In this document: in pieces, positions 63,730 through 64,000 of the stretch | Numbering within the stretch: the first letter of the stretch is position 1 | Layout of the letters: every line of letters starts with the position of its first letter | Assembly: GCA_039090855.1 (NCBI GenBank) | Contig: CM077005.1 | Coordinates: 73,342,607 to 73,406,606 of the forward strand | From: Macrothele yani | Lineage: Eukaryota; Arthropoda; Arachnida; Araneae; Macrothelidae | Length of the DNA: 64,000 nt | Direction of reading: 5' to 3' | Program-made: the position numbers and the translations under genes | Notes under the pieces: generated by a model | The model's input: the letters and a program-made list of their open reading frames with translations, nothing else | Database searches by the model: none | Told to the model about the DNA's origin: nothing

Positions 63730-64000
63730 ACTGCTCAACTCAGAAAATTCCATGCAAGGAAGTGAAGTATTTGTCGGAGAGTTGTGCAAATTGGTGGGTA
63801 TGTGTCGACTGTAGTGGGAGTCCTATCATCACACGGACACTTTTACAACAGACTTCACCACAGGGTTGTCCCTGAGTCGCAGCTCTGAGGAAAAGCATGG
63901 AGATGCAACAGTTGGGTAAATGTGGCTATTCTCGTTAGAGGAAGGTAACGTACTTCACCATAATGGGACTGCTGCATTTAGACATACGCGAAAAATACCT
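63730..64000 (+). mobile_element. Possible Tc1-like element, cut by the window end
   Basis: A TA (63728-63729) is followed by CACTGCTCAACTCAGAAAAT, the same CACTG opening as the other Tc1 ends here. A short plus-strand frame (MEMQQLGKCGYSR, then a stop) begins at about 63898, at the distance where Tc1 transposases start. The other end is outside the window, so this remains a guess. Confidence 0.4.

Overview
The window looks like a transposon-packed stretch of a large animal genome, most likely an arthropod; I cannot name the species. This rests on many Tc1/mariner elements, non-LTR retrotransposons with animal-type endonuclease and reverse transcriptase, tRNA-derived SINEs, microsatellites and the lack of any bacterial gene organisation. 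I find no intact host gene. Nearly every protein-like reading frame belongs to a decayed mobile element or is the antisense shadow of one.

Layout. 1-9.8 kb: a full-length but dead Tc1-like element (97-1342), an AT-rich minisatellite, a large tRNA-containing palindrome (2417-2639), an old Tc1-like remnant, and two tandem tRNA-headed SINE units (family A, 6547-7050). 9.8-17.2 kb: a 7.4-kb non-LTR retrotransposon (LINE-1, L1/Tx1-like, plus strand) inserted into a second SINE family (family B) with an 8-bp target duplication. 17.4-31.4 kb: further Tc1-like elements (about 19.8-21.1, 22972-24194, 25922-27190, 27579-28543, 29815-31360), an LTR-like repeat and a pogo-like end. 31.4-43.5 kb: a fold-back element with microsatellite ends, two more copies of the first Tc1 family, a different Tc1 element inserted in SINE family A (34411-35631), a dense SINE-B cluster, and the best-preserved transposase of the window (42168-43199, one internal stop). 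43.8-49.2 kb: minisatellites, a LINE 3' fragment, a hAT-type MITE, a second LTR-like copy and a TTAA-flanked MITE. 49.3-57.1 kb: an old Tc1-like gene split by a mariner element, with a 5.5-kb relative of LINE-1 on the minus strand ending beside its 3' part. 57.7-64 kb: a clear piggyBac-type MITE, a roughly 458-bp higher-order satellite whose every monomer carries a CTCF-like core, another SINE-B, another Tc1-like element and the start of a possible one at the window edge.

The elements do not form a host pathway; what ties them together is nesting. LINE-1 sits in a SINE-B, a SINE-B sits in another SINE-B, a Tc1 element sits in a SINE-A dimer, a Tc1 element sits in a mariner, and a mariner sits in a Tc1 remnant. 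These give a relative insertion order. SINEs A and B have RNA polymerase III A and B boxes, and the LINEs could in principle have supplied reverse transcriptase in trans, which is inference. The most unusual item is the CTCF-like satellite at 58310-60450.
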